A stretch of 12,933 nt of DNA from contig DDWL01000022.1 in the NCBI GenBank assembly GCA_002345675.1, positions 1-12,933 on the forward strand. Direction: 5' to 3'. Source of the DNA: Bacteroidales bacterium UBA2287. Lineage in GTDB: Bacteria; Bacteroidota; Bacteroidia; Bacteroidales; Tenuifilaceae. Below, piece by piece: positions 1-7,069 of the stretch. Each line of letters begins with the position of its first letter. Position 1 is the first letter of the stretch. The translations under genes and the position numbers were made by a program. The notes under the pieces were generated by a model that ran no database searches, had not been told where the DNA came from, and saw only the letters and a list, made by a program, of their open reading frames with translations.

Positions 1-47
1 GCTTATTTCGAACTCAGGTTATTAATAATGATAAGTAAAAAATAGTT

Positions 48-95
48 AAGGAGCATACTTCAACCAGCAATTTAATTGGTTGAAGTATGCTCCTT
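48..95 (-). terminator. Strong rho-independent-type terminator of the leftward cluster
   Basis: A perfect 19-bp inverted repeat (arms 48-66 and 77-95) encloses a 10-nt loop. Read on the minus strand, the stem is followed by a short T-rich run (aactatttttt). It begins 12 bp past the stop of the last leftward gene, which is the expected place for an operon terminator. The A/T flanks on both sides would also let it work for a rightward transcript arriving from outside the window. The 47 bases to its left show no other feature. Confidence 0.8.
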
Positions 96-106
96 TAAAG
101 GTGTTT

Positions 107-478
107 CTAATTGGTAGTTTTAAAAGTAATGCTCTGGGTGGTTCCCCCTTTTGCACAGTCGCGCTGAGCGGTTAGTTTAGCAGCTTGGTTCTTGTCGGCA
201 GTAATTTTTATCTTTAGTTTTCGCTCCCATAATCCTGGCTCTACTTCTTTCCAGTCGGTTCCACTTAATATTTTAATGCCCTCCTGATTAAATTTCAGGG
301 TTTTTATATCGAATTGGCAATTTCTGTGAGGTAGAAATACCAATACTTTAACAACCAACTCGTCGTTGGCTTTGTATTTCTCTTTTTCTTTTCCCTCAAC
401 TTTAAAGGTTACATCGCATGCCAAAACCGATAAGGTGGCAAAAAGAATTAGTAATGAGCTTAATAAAAACTTTTTCAT
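107..478 (-). CDS. Small exported protein of unknown function
   Basis: 123 residues from an ATG at 478. A longer reading would begin at a TTG four codons upstream, but the ATG gives a classic signal peptide (MKKF followed by a hydrophobic stretch to about residue 20). The mature part is short, Lys-rich and alternates polar and hydrophobic residues, which suggests a beta-sandwich. It has three cysteines: C21 directly after the signal peptide (VLAC, an imperfect lipobox, so either a lipoprotein or a free N-terminal Cys), C54 and C108, the last two possibly a disulfide. The start lies one base past the stop of the upstream DUF2271 gene, so the two are almost certainly co-translated. I do not recognise the family. 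Its place at the end of a cytochrome/DUF2271 cluster is the only functional hint. Confidence 0.75.
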   Translation of the reverse strand: MKKFLLSSLLILFATLSVLACDVTFKVEGKEKEKYKANDELVVKVLVFLPHRNCQFDIKTLKFNQEGIKILSGTDWKEVEPGLWERKLKIKITADKNQAAKLTAQRDCAKGGTTQSITFKTTN

Positions 479-479
479 A

Positions 480-1313
480 CTACTTAACAATTAATTTTTT
501 TGTAACGAGTTTATTGCCCGATGCGATTTTAACTAAGTAAATCCCTGGTTTTGCATTTTCTTCCTTAGGATACCAAACGAAAATGTGCTCTCCGGCTTCA
601 TATTTTTTGTTTGGGTATTGATGGTAAATCTTACCGTCAATTCCAACAATCGAAACATTTAAATCTGTTACGTTGGGTATCTTAATATGTATTTGTGCTT
701 CTGTGGTTACCGGATTTGGATAAACCTGAAGGCTTCCACCATTTAAAACAGCTTCAATCCCTGTGACACCAATAGTTTGAAGTGAAACATTGTGAAAGTA
801 GTTGGTGTTTGCTGGGTTTTGTGTTTGTGTTAGTCCCTTTGTAAAAGTAAAGGAAGTCCATGGACCATCGGGAATAGATGGGCTAGCCGAGTTTGACTCG
901 GTAAATTCAACGTATAGCTTATAGTTTCCATCGGGTTGAAGTACGGCGTTTTTATCCTTGCCATCCCAGTATAGAGTATGCGACTCGTGCTGGTTAAGCG
1001 AAGCCCCTGTTATAGCATCGACAGTGTTACCTCCCGACATTTGATTCCATTTCACCAAATGAACCTTGTAAGTACTAGCCGATAATTTTATAGTTCTTTT
1101 AAAAACATCGGTACTGTTAGTTATCCAAACTGCTAGACAATGCCTTGGATTATAAGTTCCTCCATGGCTAATAGTTGTAAAATTAAAAATCAATTCATTG
1201 CCCTTTTCTGTAATCGACACAACTTCTGGTTTATCGCCAGAATTGGCGTTAACTTGAGTTCCTAAAAGCAAGGAAAAAAAAACAACTGATATGGAAAAAA
1301 TAGTTCTATTCAT
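480..1313 (-). CDS. DUF2271 protein with type IX secretion C-terminal sorting domain
   Basis: 277 residues from an ATG, with a signal peptide (1 to about 23). Residues ~30-160 match the DUF2271 pattern as I know it: an AVWI strand (61-64), F-K-R-T around 71-74, a KW (88-89), VDAITGA (98-104), a YWDGKD segment (115-120) and PDGNYKLYVE (127-136). Residues ~197-277 form a Por/type IX sorting domain: VYPNP at 197-201, a central VxGIDGK strand, then PGIYLVKI and a terminal TKKLIVK. So the protein should cross the outer membrane by the T9SS and be released or anchored at the surface. DUF2271 proteins are often found near ApbE and PepSY genes in flavin/redox loci; neither is present here. It is the third gene of the leftward cluster, 6 bp after the DUF5777-like gene. 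Biochemical role unknown. Confidence 0.85.
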   Translation of the reverse strand: MNRTIFSISVVFFSLLLGTQVNANSGDKPEVVSITEKGNELIFNFTTISHGGTYNPRHCLAVWITNSTDVFKRTIKLSASTYKVHLVKWNQMSGGNTVDAITGASLNQHESHTLYWDGKDKNAVLQPDGNYKLYVEFTESNSASPSIPDGPWTSFTFTKGLTQTQNPANTNYFHNVSLQTIGVTGIEAVLNGGSLQVYPNPVTTEAQIHIKIPNVTDLNVSIVGIDGKIYHQYPNKKYEAGEHIFVWYPKEENAKPGIYLVKIASGNKLVTKKLIVK

Positions 1314-1319
1314 GAGTTT

Positions 1320-2189
1320 CTAATATAACTTAAACGTGGTTGGAATATTAAAACTTATACGTAAACTTTTGGGTTTAAATTTTTGTTGAGTTTCCGAAAT
1401 AACCGTACCCGGCAAAATGCCCACCGAGTTGGATAAAAAGATTTGGAATACATGACGAGGTCCGGTATGTATTTGAATTCCCAGCGAGCCAATGTGTTGC
1501 TGAACTTCTAAGGAAGCAACTTGGTTTTTAGGTAAAAAAACGTATTCGGCGGCTATGTATAGCATTCGCGTAAGTTTCATGCTTACTGCGCCTCCTATAC
1601 TAAAAATATCGTTCTTGTCATTTGTCGATTCAACCATGTTTTTATGCAAATAGGTTCCTGTAAGTTGCACCGACAATTTTTTGCTAATAGAACGTGAAAC
1701 AAGTAGCTGCGAAGTGTAAAACATTCGTTGCCAAGAAGCTTGACGATTATCGGGGTAGTTGAGCTTAAGTGCGCTAAAGGAAATCGATGAAAATATTGAG
1801 GTTTCAACTGGAAACTTTGCCGATTGCCTGGTTAACTGGAACTTAACATAGCCATCGTATAGTTTTTTTTGACTCGTACTACCAATTCCAAAAGTTATAA
1901 ATGAAGTTAGCCCCAAATCGGCTCCAAATCGTGAATTGGCCTGATACAATCCAAACGAGCCACTAGTGCCTGTACTCAGCACACCCATTCTATGAGCAAA
2001 TGTTAGTTTCATTTCGCCCTTGGGTAGTATAGCCGTAGTGGGGAAATTGAATAGTTGAATGGCTGGAAATACTTTATCAACTATGGTGCTCTCCTCTCCC
2101 ATAAGGCTGTTGTCGACAGGAAAATCGTCTTGCGCTAGCGAAACGAATGCCCAAAATAAACAGGGGATTAAGAAAATATGAATTTTCAT
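1320..2189 (-). CDS. DUF5777-like outer-membrane beta-barrel protein
   Basis: 289 residues from the ATG at 2189. A TTG four codons upstream is less likely because the ATG directly precedes a good signal peptide (1-19, cut near SLA-Q). After a short linker come an FNFPTTAILPKGEM segment and then many alternating amphipathic strands rich in Gly, Ser and aromatics, ending in a strand that terminates in Tyr. This is the usual layout of a small Bacteroidota outer-membrane barrel. The family call (DUF5777, membrane-bound beta barrel) rests on the N-terminal pattern and overall architecture from memory and is moderately certain. The gene starts 12 bp after the cytochrome lipoprotein stop and is followed after 6 bp by the DUF2271 gene, so it may form the outer-membrane part of one complex. 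No catalytic residues are evident. Confidence 0.75.
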   Translation of the reverse strand: MKIHIFLIPCLFWAFVSLAQDDFPVDNSLMGEESTIVDKVFPAIQLFNFPTTAILPKGEMKLTFAHRMGVLSTGTSGSFGLYQANSRFGADLGLTSFITFGIGSTSQKKLYDGYVKFQLTRQSAKFPVETSIFSSISFSALKLNYPDNRQASWQRMFYTSQLLVSRSISKKLSVQLTGTYLHKNMVESTNDKNDIFSIGGAVSMKLTRMLYIAAEYVFLPKNQVASLEVQQHIGSLGIQIHTGPRHVFQIFLSNSVGILPGTVISETQQKFKPKSLRISFNIPTTFKLY

Positions 2190-2201
2190 TTTTAAAAGCA
2201 A

Positions 2202-2552
2202 TTAAGGTGCTGGGTTTATTACCCACTTGCTAAGCTGCTTCAGCTGGCAGCTGTCGAGTGTTGCGCCTTGGTGGGTGTTGTCTTTTACATAGTCGTACAA
2301 AAGAGTTCCTGTGCGGTTAACATAACTAATTGTATTCTCATAGGTGTCGAGGTCGCAACCTGGAACCATTTCGTTCATGTGACAGTATGTACATTGGTAG
2401 TCGAATGCGGGTTTTATATGCTCCGAAAAGGATACGTACGTAGGATTGCAATCCTCGAGGTTTGGGTCGGGTTTTGCAAAGTAATCCTCTTCGTTTTGGT
2501 ACTTACACGATGCGACTCCAAGGATTATGATGACGGCTAAAAATATTCTCAT
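2202..2552 (-). CDS. Monohaem c-type cytochrome lipoprotein
   Basis: 116 residues from an ATG. The signal peptide ends in a lipobox (GVASC, lipidated Cys16), so the protein should be membrane-anchored in the periplasm or outer membrane. A single haem c attachment motif C-T-Y-C-H lies at 54-58, preceded by SFSEHIKPAF, a layout typical of small cytochrome c domains in Bacteroidota and Planctomycetes. Met59, Met62 or a later His94 could be the distal ligand; this cannot be settled by eye. Three further cysteines (35, 66, 102) might form disulfides. It is the first gene of the leftward cluster and divergent from the polyferredoxin, which fits passing electrons between the inner membrane and cell-envelope partners. 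The redox partner is inferred, not shown. Confidence 0.85.
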   Translation of the reverse strand: MRIFLAVIIILGVASCKYQNEEDYFAKPDPNLEDCNPTYVSFSEHIKPAFDYQCTYCHMNEMVPGCDLDTYENTISYVNRTGTLLYDYVKDNTHQGATLDSCQLKQLSKWVINPAP

Positions 2553-2578
2553 TCCAATTTGTTTGATACATGAACATG

Positions 2579-2586
2579 CAAAAGTA
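2579..2586 (-). promoter_or_regulatory. Candidate -7 box for the leftward redox cluster
   Basis: On the minus strand these bases read TACTTTTG, an exact match to the Bacteroidota TAnnTTTG -7 element. It lies 26 bp upstream of the cytochrome ATG, giving a short leader. The expected -33 TTG is not clear (TGC at the matching distance), so this is a partial match. Confidence 0.5.
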
Positions 2587-2623
2587 TTTTTATTTTCTTA
2601 TAATTGCATTCGTTTAATAAAAA

Positions 2624-3703
2624 ATGTATCGATTTTATATTGCCATTCTGGCATTTTTACTTGTTTTAACTTTTCATAATTCATTGGCACAAACCGATGA
2701 ATTTAAGTCCTTTTCAGAGGATTCAGTAGCAGTATCGGATGATGAGTTTAAACCATTTTCCGAAGAAACTGTCGTTTCCGATTCCCTTAAATGCGCTGGT
2801 TGCCCAACTACTATTTGTCAAAATACTAAACCCACCAGCCTCAATTATTCGTGGGGAAGCCCGCTGTTAATAACCATTATTGCACTATGTTTAACGATAC
2901 TGGCTGGCATTTTTGTACGCTTTAGGGCAACTCGAAACTTTCGCATCCCATTTTTAGTTGTTGGCATTGGGTTTTTTGGATTCTACAATGGTGCTTGCCC
3001 CTGTATGATTAGCAGTTTCGAAAACTTGGTGTTACTAGTTCGGCGAGTTGAAGTAAACTGGCTTAATACGCTTTGGTTTTTAGGGCTTATTCCTATAACT
3101 TATATTTTTGGGAAAGTATGGTGCGGTTGGGTTTGCCACTTAGGCGCCCTTCAGGAGTTTTTGTTTAAACCAAAAAGTAAAGCTTGGTTTAGGAGCGAAA
3201 GAACAGCAATAATTTTAAGAAGAATTCGATACTCATTACTTGTTGCTCTAATAGTTCAGTTGGTAATTATGGATAAAATTTTTTGGTGCAGCATCGACCC
3301 ATTTATGGCTGTTTTTAATATAAAATTGAATTATAATTACGAATGGGTTAGCGGCATTCTTTTAGTTGCGCTTGTTGTTACTTCAATCTTTTCATATCGT
3401 CCATTTTGTCGTACGGTTTGCCCAGTAGGAATTCTACTTGGATGGATAGCCGCTATCCCCGGAGCATCGATTATAGGATATAAAAAGTTAGCCTGCACCA
3501 GTTGCAAAAGCTGCAACGATTCGTGCGATATAAATGCTATTTTAAGGAGAAAGCGGGTAAGTTTTCTCGACAATAAAGAGTGCATAGCCTGTGGCAACTG
3601 TATTGACTCATGCTCGAACTGTGGGCTTGACTTTCAACGTAAAACCAAGTTTAACAGAGTGGTACTATTTCTACGAAGAAGCAGTAAGCACTTGAAGAAT
3701 TAA
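2624..3703 (+). CDS. NapH/NosR/CcoG-type membrane polyferredoxin, C-terminus probably frameshifted
   Basis: 359 residues. An N-terminal hydrophobic segment (1-22) is followed by a polar stretch with a doubled DEFKxFSE motif (25-32 and 40-47) and a Cys cluster (C57, C60, C65). Membrane segments follow around 81-100, 109-128, 148-165, 203-220 and 242-258. Family motifs seen: CPC at 125-127, WCGWVC (C167, C171), and CRTVCP (C262, C266). Two ferredoxin-type 4Fe-4S sites follow: C291/C294/C297/C301 and C320/C323/C326/C330. Such proteins move electrons between quinones or cytoplasmic donors and periplasmic acceptors. The divergent cytochrome lipoprotein is a natural partner. The reading frame ends at 3703, but coding-like sequence continues in the -1 frame to 3789 (see separate entry), so the native protein may be ~388 residues. 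The exact subfamily is not determined; no FMN-binding domain is present. Confidence 0.85.
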   Translation: MYRFYIAILAFLLVLTFHNSLAQTDEFKSFSEDSVAVSDDEFKPFSEETVVSDSLKCAGCPTTICQNTKPTSLNYSWGSPLLITIIALCLTILAGIFVRFRATRNFRIPFLVVGIGFFGFYNGACPCMISSFENLVLLVRRVEVNWLNTLWFLGLIPITYIFGKVWCGWVCHLGALQEFLFKPKSKAWFRSERTAIILRRIRYSLLVALIVQLVIMDKIFWCSIDPFMAVFNIKLNYNYEWVSGILLVALVVTSIFSYRPFCRTVCPVGILLGWIAAIPGASIIGYKKLACTSCKSCNDSCDINAILRRKRVSFLDNKECIACGNCIDSCSNCGLDFQRKTKFNRVVLFLRRSSKHLKN

Positions 3704-3789
3704 CAGTAAAACCAACGCCTCGTGTTGAAGATCATTCGTACATTAGGCCTCCAATTACCGACCAAAATTTTGTACCCGACTACTACTAA
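3691..3789 (+). pseudogene. Out-of-frame coding tail of the polyferredoxin
   Basis: In the -1 frame relative to the upstream gene, the frame open from 3688 reads without a stop to TAA at 3787-3789. From 3691 the 32 codons give LEELTVKPTPRVEDH, then SYIRPPITDQNFVPDYY. The codon choice resembles the neighbouring genes, and the sequence has no start codon of its own. Adding one base next to C3691 (CAC TTG to CAC CTT) joins His356 of the polyferredoxin directly to this tail. The following gene then starts 17 bp after the tail stop rather than 103 bp after the current stop. I read it as a one-base deletion, either real or a sequencing error. A chance open frame of this length in AT-rich DNA is possible but less likely. 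Confidence 0.5.
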
Positions 3790-3806
3790 ATCAAAAAAAC
3801 AATAAC

Positions 3807-4382
3807 ATGAAAAAAATTCGTCAATTCTCATTGCTACTAACATTGGGCATAATTCTTTTTAGCTGTACTGGAACAACTAAAAGCGATAAGCCCGAAAAAG
3901 AACTTTCGCCACAACTGGCATTTTTTAATCAATTCAAAAAGTTTGAAGGCAAAAAGTTTCTTGGGAAACAGGTTTTTATTGCCGAGGGCATGAATAGCTG
4001 GGCCGAAGAGGAACTCGAAATGTTTGTCCGCGAATGCTCCGACACAGTTGTTTACGTTCCATTTAGAGTTGGTAATAATACATCACGAACATGGATGTTT
4101 ATTCTCGAAAATGGCGAAACGCTTCGCTTTAGGCACAATCACCGCCATGCCGATGGAACCCCCGAGGATTTAAATCTTTATGGTGGTTATGCCACAAGTA
4201 GCGGTACCGAATTTATGCAGATTTTCCCAGCCGACGATTTTACTAGCAATATGCTTGAGCGTATTCGCGACAACGAATGGACTGTAGAGTTTTCGGAAGA
4301 TTTAAACCATTTTAGCTACAGTTTAAAAAAGAAGGGAGAACTTGTATTTAAGGCTGATTTTAATTTAGCAACAGCATTATAG
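3807..4382 (+). CDS. Lipoprotein of unknown function with His-rich motif
   Basis: 191 residues from an ATG. The signal peptide ends in a lipobox (LFSC, lipidated Cys20), followed by a Lys/Thr/Ser-rich linker (21-35). The mature domain (~36-191) contains FKKFEGKKFLGK (43-54), a WMFILENGETLRFRH strand pair (96-110), and a histidine cluster H110/H112/H114 in a HNHRH motif, then mostly beta-type sequence. I do not recognise the family. It may bind a metal or haem through the His cluster, but that is only a suggestion. It follows the polyferredoxin in the same direction and, if the frameshifted tail is included, by only 17 bp, so co-transcription is likely. No terminator is obvious after it. Confidence 0.8.
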   Translation: MKKIRQFSLLLTLGIILFSCTGTTKSDKPEKELSPQLAFFNQFKKFEGKKFLGKQVFIAEGMNSWAEEELEMFVRECSDTVVYVPFRVGNNTSRTWMFILENGETLRFRHNHRHADGTPEDLNLYGGYATSSGTEFMQIFPADDFTSNMLERIRDNEWTVEFSEDLNHFSYSLKKKGELVFKADFNLATAL

Positions 4383-4477
4383 TATAGTTGCTACAATTAA
4401 ACGCAAGTTTATATCCTTGCATATTAGTTAAATACACCTTCCTCAATGCCAGTAAATTATAACATTTAAAAAAGTTG

Positions 4478-4485
4478 TATATTTG
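4478..4485 (+). promoter_or_regulatory. Candidate -7 box upstream of the acyltransferase fusion gene
   Basis: TATATTTG matches TAnnTTTG exactly. Transcription would start near 4491-4493, giving a leader of about 90 nt that begins with a GC-rich hairpin. No -33 TTG is seen at the usual spacing, so confidence is moderate. Confidence 0.45.
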
Positions 4486-4494
4486 CAAAATTAG

Positions 4495-4514
4495 TAGCCC
4501 CCATTTGGGGGCTA
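4495..4514 (+). promoter_or_regulatory. GC-rich hairpin at the predicted 5' end of the leader
   Basis: A perfect 8-bp stem (tagccccc / gggggcta) with a 4-nt loop attt lies 10 bp after the -7 box, so it would form at the very start of the transcript. It could protect the 5' end or act in attenuation. It is followed by tttgttgcg, a poor U-run, so it could instead be a weak terminator for the lipoprotein gene ending 112 bp upstream. The rest of the 4383-4584 gap shows only A/T-rich sequence. Confidence 0.5.
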
Positions 4515-4584
4515 TTTGTTGCGTGACCTTTTGGTTTTTTTAAACCCTTTAGGCATTTAACTTGTTTATATAAAAAAGTATAAA

Positions 4585-7050
4585 ATGATTTATAATAAGC
4601 ACCTAGACAAAATTGCTATTATTACTAAGGATAGCAAAATTACCTACGGCGAGTTTTTTGGAAAGGTGAACTCCTTTTCGCAACTTTTTGAGGGTAAAAA
4701 GAATACAAGAATTGCCATTTGCTCCGAAAACCGTCCCGAATGGATATACGCATTTTATGCAGCATGGCTTAACGAGTGCACTGTGGTTACTCTCGACTTT
4801 ATGTCGTCGGTCGACGATATTTCGTATGTGCTAAACGACTCACAGCCCGAGCTACTTTTTTTAAGTGCAGAAACCGAAAAAAAATTGCCAAAAATTAAGG
4901 AGAAGCTCGACTATAACCCAAAAGTAGTAAACTTCGACCTTTTAGACCTTAAACCCACAACACCCGAAAAATTTTGGGAAGGCCCCACCAACATTGATAA
5001 AACAGCAGTTATTATATACACTTCGGGAACAACGGGGAGCCCAAAAGGGGTAATGCTTTCGTACCGAAACCTTTTAGCAAACATAAAGAGCGTTTCCGAA
5101 GATGTAATAATATTTACCCCAGAGCGACAGGTGCTAATGCTACTTCCGCTTCACCATATTTTTCCATTGGCAGGCTCAATGATGGTACCGTTGAAGGTTG
5201 GCGGAACAATTGTTATGAGCCCCTCGATGCAATCGTCCGACATTTTGGAGACCCTTAAAAACAACAGAGTAAACATTATGATTGGGGTTCCTCGCCTTTA
5301 CGAGTTGATGTACAGGGGAATTAAAGCCAAAATTGATGCAAGTGCCGTAGGGCGAATTCTTTTAAAAGTCGTTTTAACACTAAAAAGTCGCAAACTTGCA
5401 CGAAAAATTTTCAAAAAAGTACACGTTAGCTTTGGTGGGTCACTGCAATTTATGGTTGCAGGTGGTGCCGCACTAAATACTGAGGTTGGCAATTTCTTCC
5501 AGCTAATTGGGATTGATGTGCTTGAAGGTTTTGGAATGACCGAAGCTGCTCCCATGATTACCTTTACTCGTCCTGGCGCTGTTCGAATTGGGTCGCCTGG
5601 TCAAGTTTTACCTGGGTTGAAATTAGAAATTCGCGAAGGCGAAATTGTGGCCAAAGGGCCTAACGTTATGCAGGGCTACTTTAATCGTCCCGAAGAAACA
5701 GCCGAAGTTATAATTGATGGCTGGTTGCATACCGGCGACTTAGGGAGAATTGATAAAGACGGGTACCTATATATAACAGGTCGTAAAAAGGAAATTATTA
5801 TTCTTTCGAATGGCAAAAACGTTAACCCTGTTGAGGTTGAAAACAAACTTGTTTTATCGTCGCCAGCTATTAAGGAGGCTGCGGTTTTTCTTCACAACGA
5901 ACTTTTACACGCCGTTATTCACGCAAACTATGGCTTTTTAACCGAAAACGGCGTACAAAACCCCGAGCAGTACTTTCGCGAAAGCGTAATTCCGCAGTTT
6001 AACGCCGAACTTACATCGTACAAGCGAATTATGCAGTTTTCGCTTACCAAAGAGGATATTCCTCGTACCCGCTTAGGGAAAATTCAGCGATTTAAACTCA
6101 ACGAGTTTATCGAAAAACCCATAAGGGAAAAGGGCAATATTGTTCATCCTGACAATGACGAGTATCGCTCGGTTAAAAGTTACATCGAAAGCCAAGTTGA
6201 TATGGACGTGCTACCCCACCACCATATTGAGTTCGATATTGCCATGGACTCGCTAGGTAAAATGGGGCTAATTGACCATGTTGATAAGACGTTTGGAGTA
6301 AAAATTGAGGAGCAGCACCTTTTAAGTTTCCCTTCGGTAAAGCACCTTTCGGAGTATATTACCCAAAACATGAAGTGGTTTAAGGAGGAGACATCCAACT
6401 GGGCCGAAACACTAAAAGAGCGTGTTGAACTAAAACTACCCAAATCGTGGCCAACGCAGAATATTTTTAAAAATATGGCCAAAGGATTCTTCAAAGTTTA
6501 CTTCCGCTTTCATGCCGAAGGAGCCACGAATATTCCCGACGGGGCCTGCATTATTACCCCAAACCACCAAAGCTTTTTCGACGGACTTTTTGTAGCGTCG
6601 TTTATTAGGTGGCGAACCATGAGAAAAACTTATTTCTACGCAAAACAGAAGCATGTAAATAATGCATTCCTAAGGTTTTTAGCGAGCCATAACAATGTTA
6701 TTGTAATGGACATTAATAAAGACCTTAAGGATTCGATTCTCAAGCTTGCCGAGGTTCTTCGAAGTGGTAAAAAAGTTATAATTTTCCCCGAGGGTACCCG
6801 CTCGCAAAGCAGCGAAATTGGAGAGTTTAAGAAAACATTTGCCATTTTAAGCAAGGAACTTAACGTGCCAGTTGTGCCCGTTGCCATTTGCGGAGCAAAT
6901 AAAGCACTCCCTAAAAAGTCGTGGTTTCCACGTCCGTTTGCTAAGGTTAACGTAACTTTTTTTGAGCCAGTTTACCCCGAAAACTACACCGTCGAATCGC
7001 TTGTTGAGCATGTTCAGCAAACCATTAGCACAAAGGTTAAGTGCAGCTAA
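4585..7050 (+). CDS. Three-domain AMP-binding / acyl carrier / PlsC acyltransferase enzyme
   Basis: 821 residues in three parts. Residues 1 to ~515 are an acyl-adenylate-forming enzyme: P-loop YTSGTTGSPKG (145-155), EGFGMTE (314-320), GWLHTGDLG (379-387), the hinge TGRKKE (398-403), and the catalytic-lysine region RTRLGKIQR with K499. Residues ~525-600 resemble an acyl carrier domain with a DSL motif (D555-S556-L557), where S556 would carry phosphopantetheine. Residues ~625-821 are a PlsC-type acyltransferase with NHQSFFD (the HX4D pair H661/D666) and FPEGTRS (734-740). The likely role is to activate a fatty acid, hold it on the carrier, and transfer it to a lysophospholipid or glycerol-phosphate acceptor, as in Aas-type recycling. 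The domain order is the reverse of E. coli Aas. Substrate and acceptor are not shown. It is transcribed alone and ends in a terminator. Confidence 0.88.
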   Translation: MIYNKHLDKIAIITKDSKITYGEFFGKVNSFSQLFEGKKNTRIAICSENRPEWIYAFYAAWLNECTVVTLDFMSSVDDISYVLNDSQPELLFLSAETEKKLPKIKEKLDYNPKVVNFDLLDLKPTTPEKFWEGPTNIDKTAVIIYTSGTTGSPKGVMLSYRNLLANIKSVSEDVIIFTPERQVLMLLPLHHIFPLAGSMMVPLKVGGTIVMSPSMQSSDILETLKNNRVNIMIGVPRLYELMYRGIKAKIDASAVGRILLKVVLTLKSRKLARKIFKKVHVSFGGSLQFMVAGGAALNTEVGNFFQLIGIDVLEGFGMTEAAPMITFTRPGAVRIGSPGQVLPGLKLEIREGEIVAKGPNVMQGYFNRPEETAEVIIDGWLHTGDLGRIDKDGYLYITGRKKEIIILSNGKNVNPVEVENKLVLSSPAIKEAAVFLHNELLHAVIHANYGFLTENGVQNPEQYFRESVIPQFNAELTSYKRIMQFSLTKEDIPRTRLGKIQRFKLNEFIEKPIREKGNIVHPDNDEYRSVKSYIESQVDMDVLPHHHIEFDIAMDSLGKMGLIDHVDKTFGVKIEEQHLLSFPSVKHLSEYITQNMKWFKEETSNWAETLKERVELKLPKSWPTQNIFKNMAKGFFKVYFRFHAEGATNIPDGACIITPNHQSFFDGLFVASFIRWRTMRKTYFYAKQKHVNNAFLRFLASHNNVIVMDINKDLKDSILKLAEVLRSGKKVIIFPEGTRSQSSEIGEFKKTFAILSKELNVPVVPVAICGANKALPKKSWFPRPFAKVNVTFFEPVYPENYTVESLVEHVQQTISTKVKCS

Positions 7051-7069
7051 GAGAAAATAAACAGCAATA

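Noticed and set aside
479..490. Longer start of the small exported protein at a TTG (MLSS)
   Set aside because: It would overlap the upstream gene and spoil the signal peptide; the ATG at 478 follows the stop by one base and gives a standard N-terminus.
2268..2540. Plus-strand open frame opposite the cytochrome lipoprotein
   Set aside because: The minus strand carries a lipobox and a haem CxxCH motif; the plus-strand frame has neither a signal nor a family pattern.
3695..3703. Programmed -1 frameshift at the polyferredoxin end
   Set aside because: No X-XXY-YYZ slippery heptamer and no clear downstream stem were found between 3688 and 3703; a one-base deletion explains the pattern more simply.
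4533..4546. Second hairpin (ggttt-tttt-aaacc) in the acyltransferase leader
   Set aside because: A five-pair, mostly A-T stem is too weak to support as a feature.
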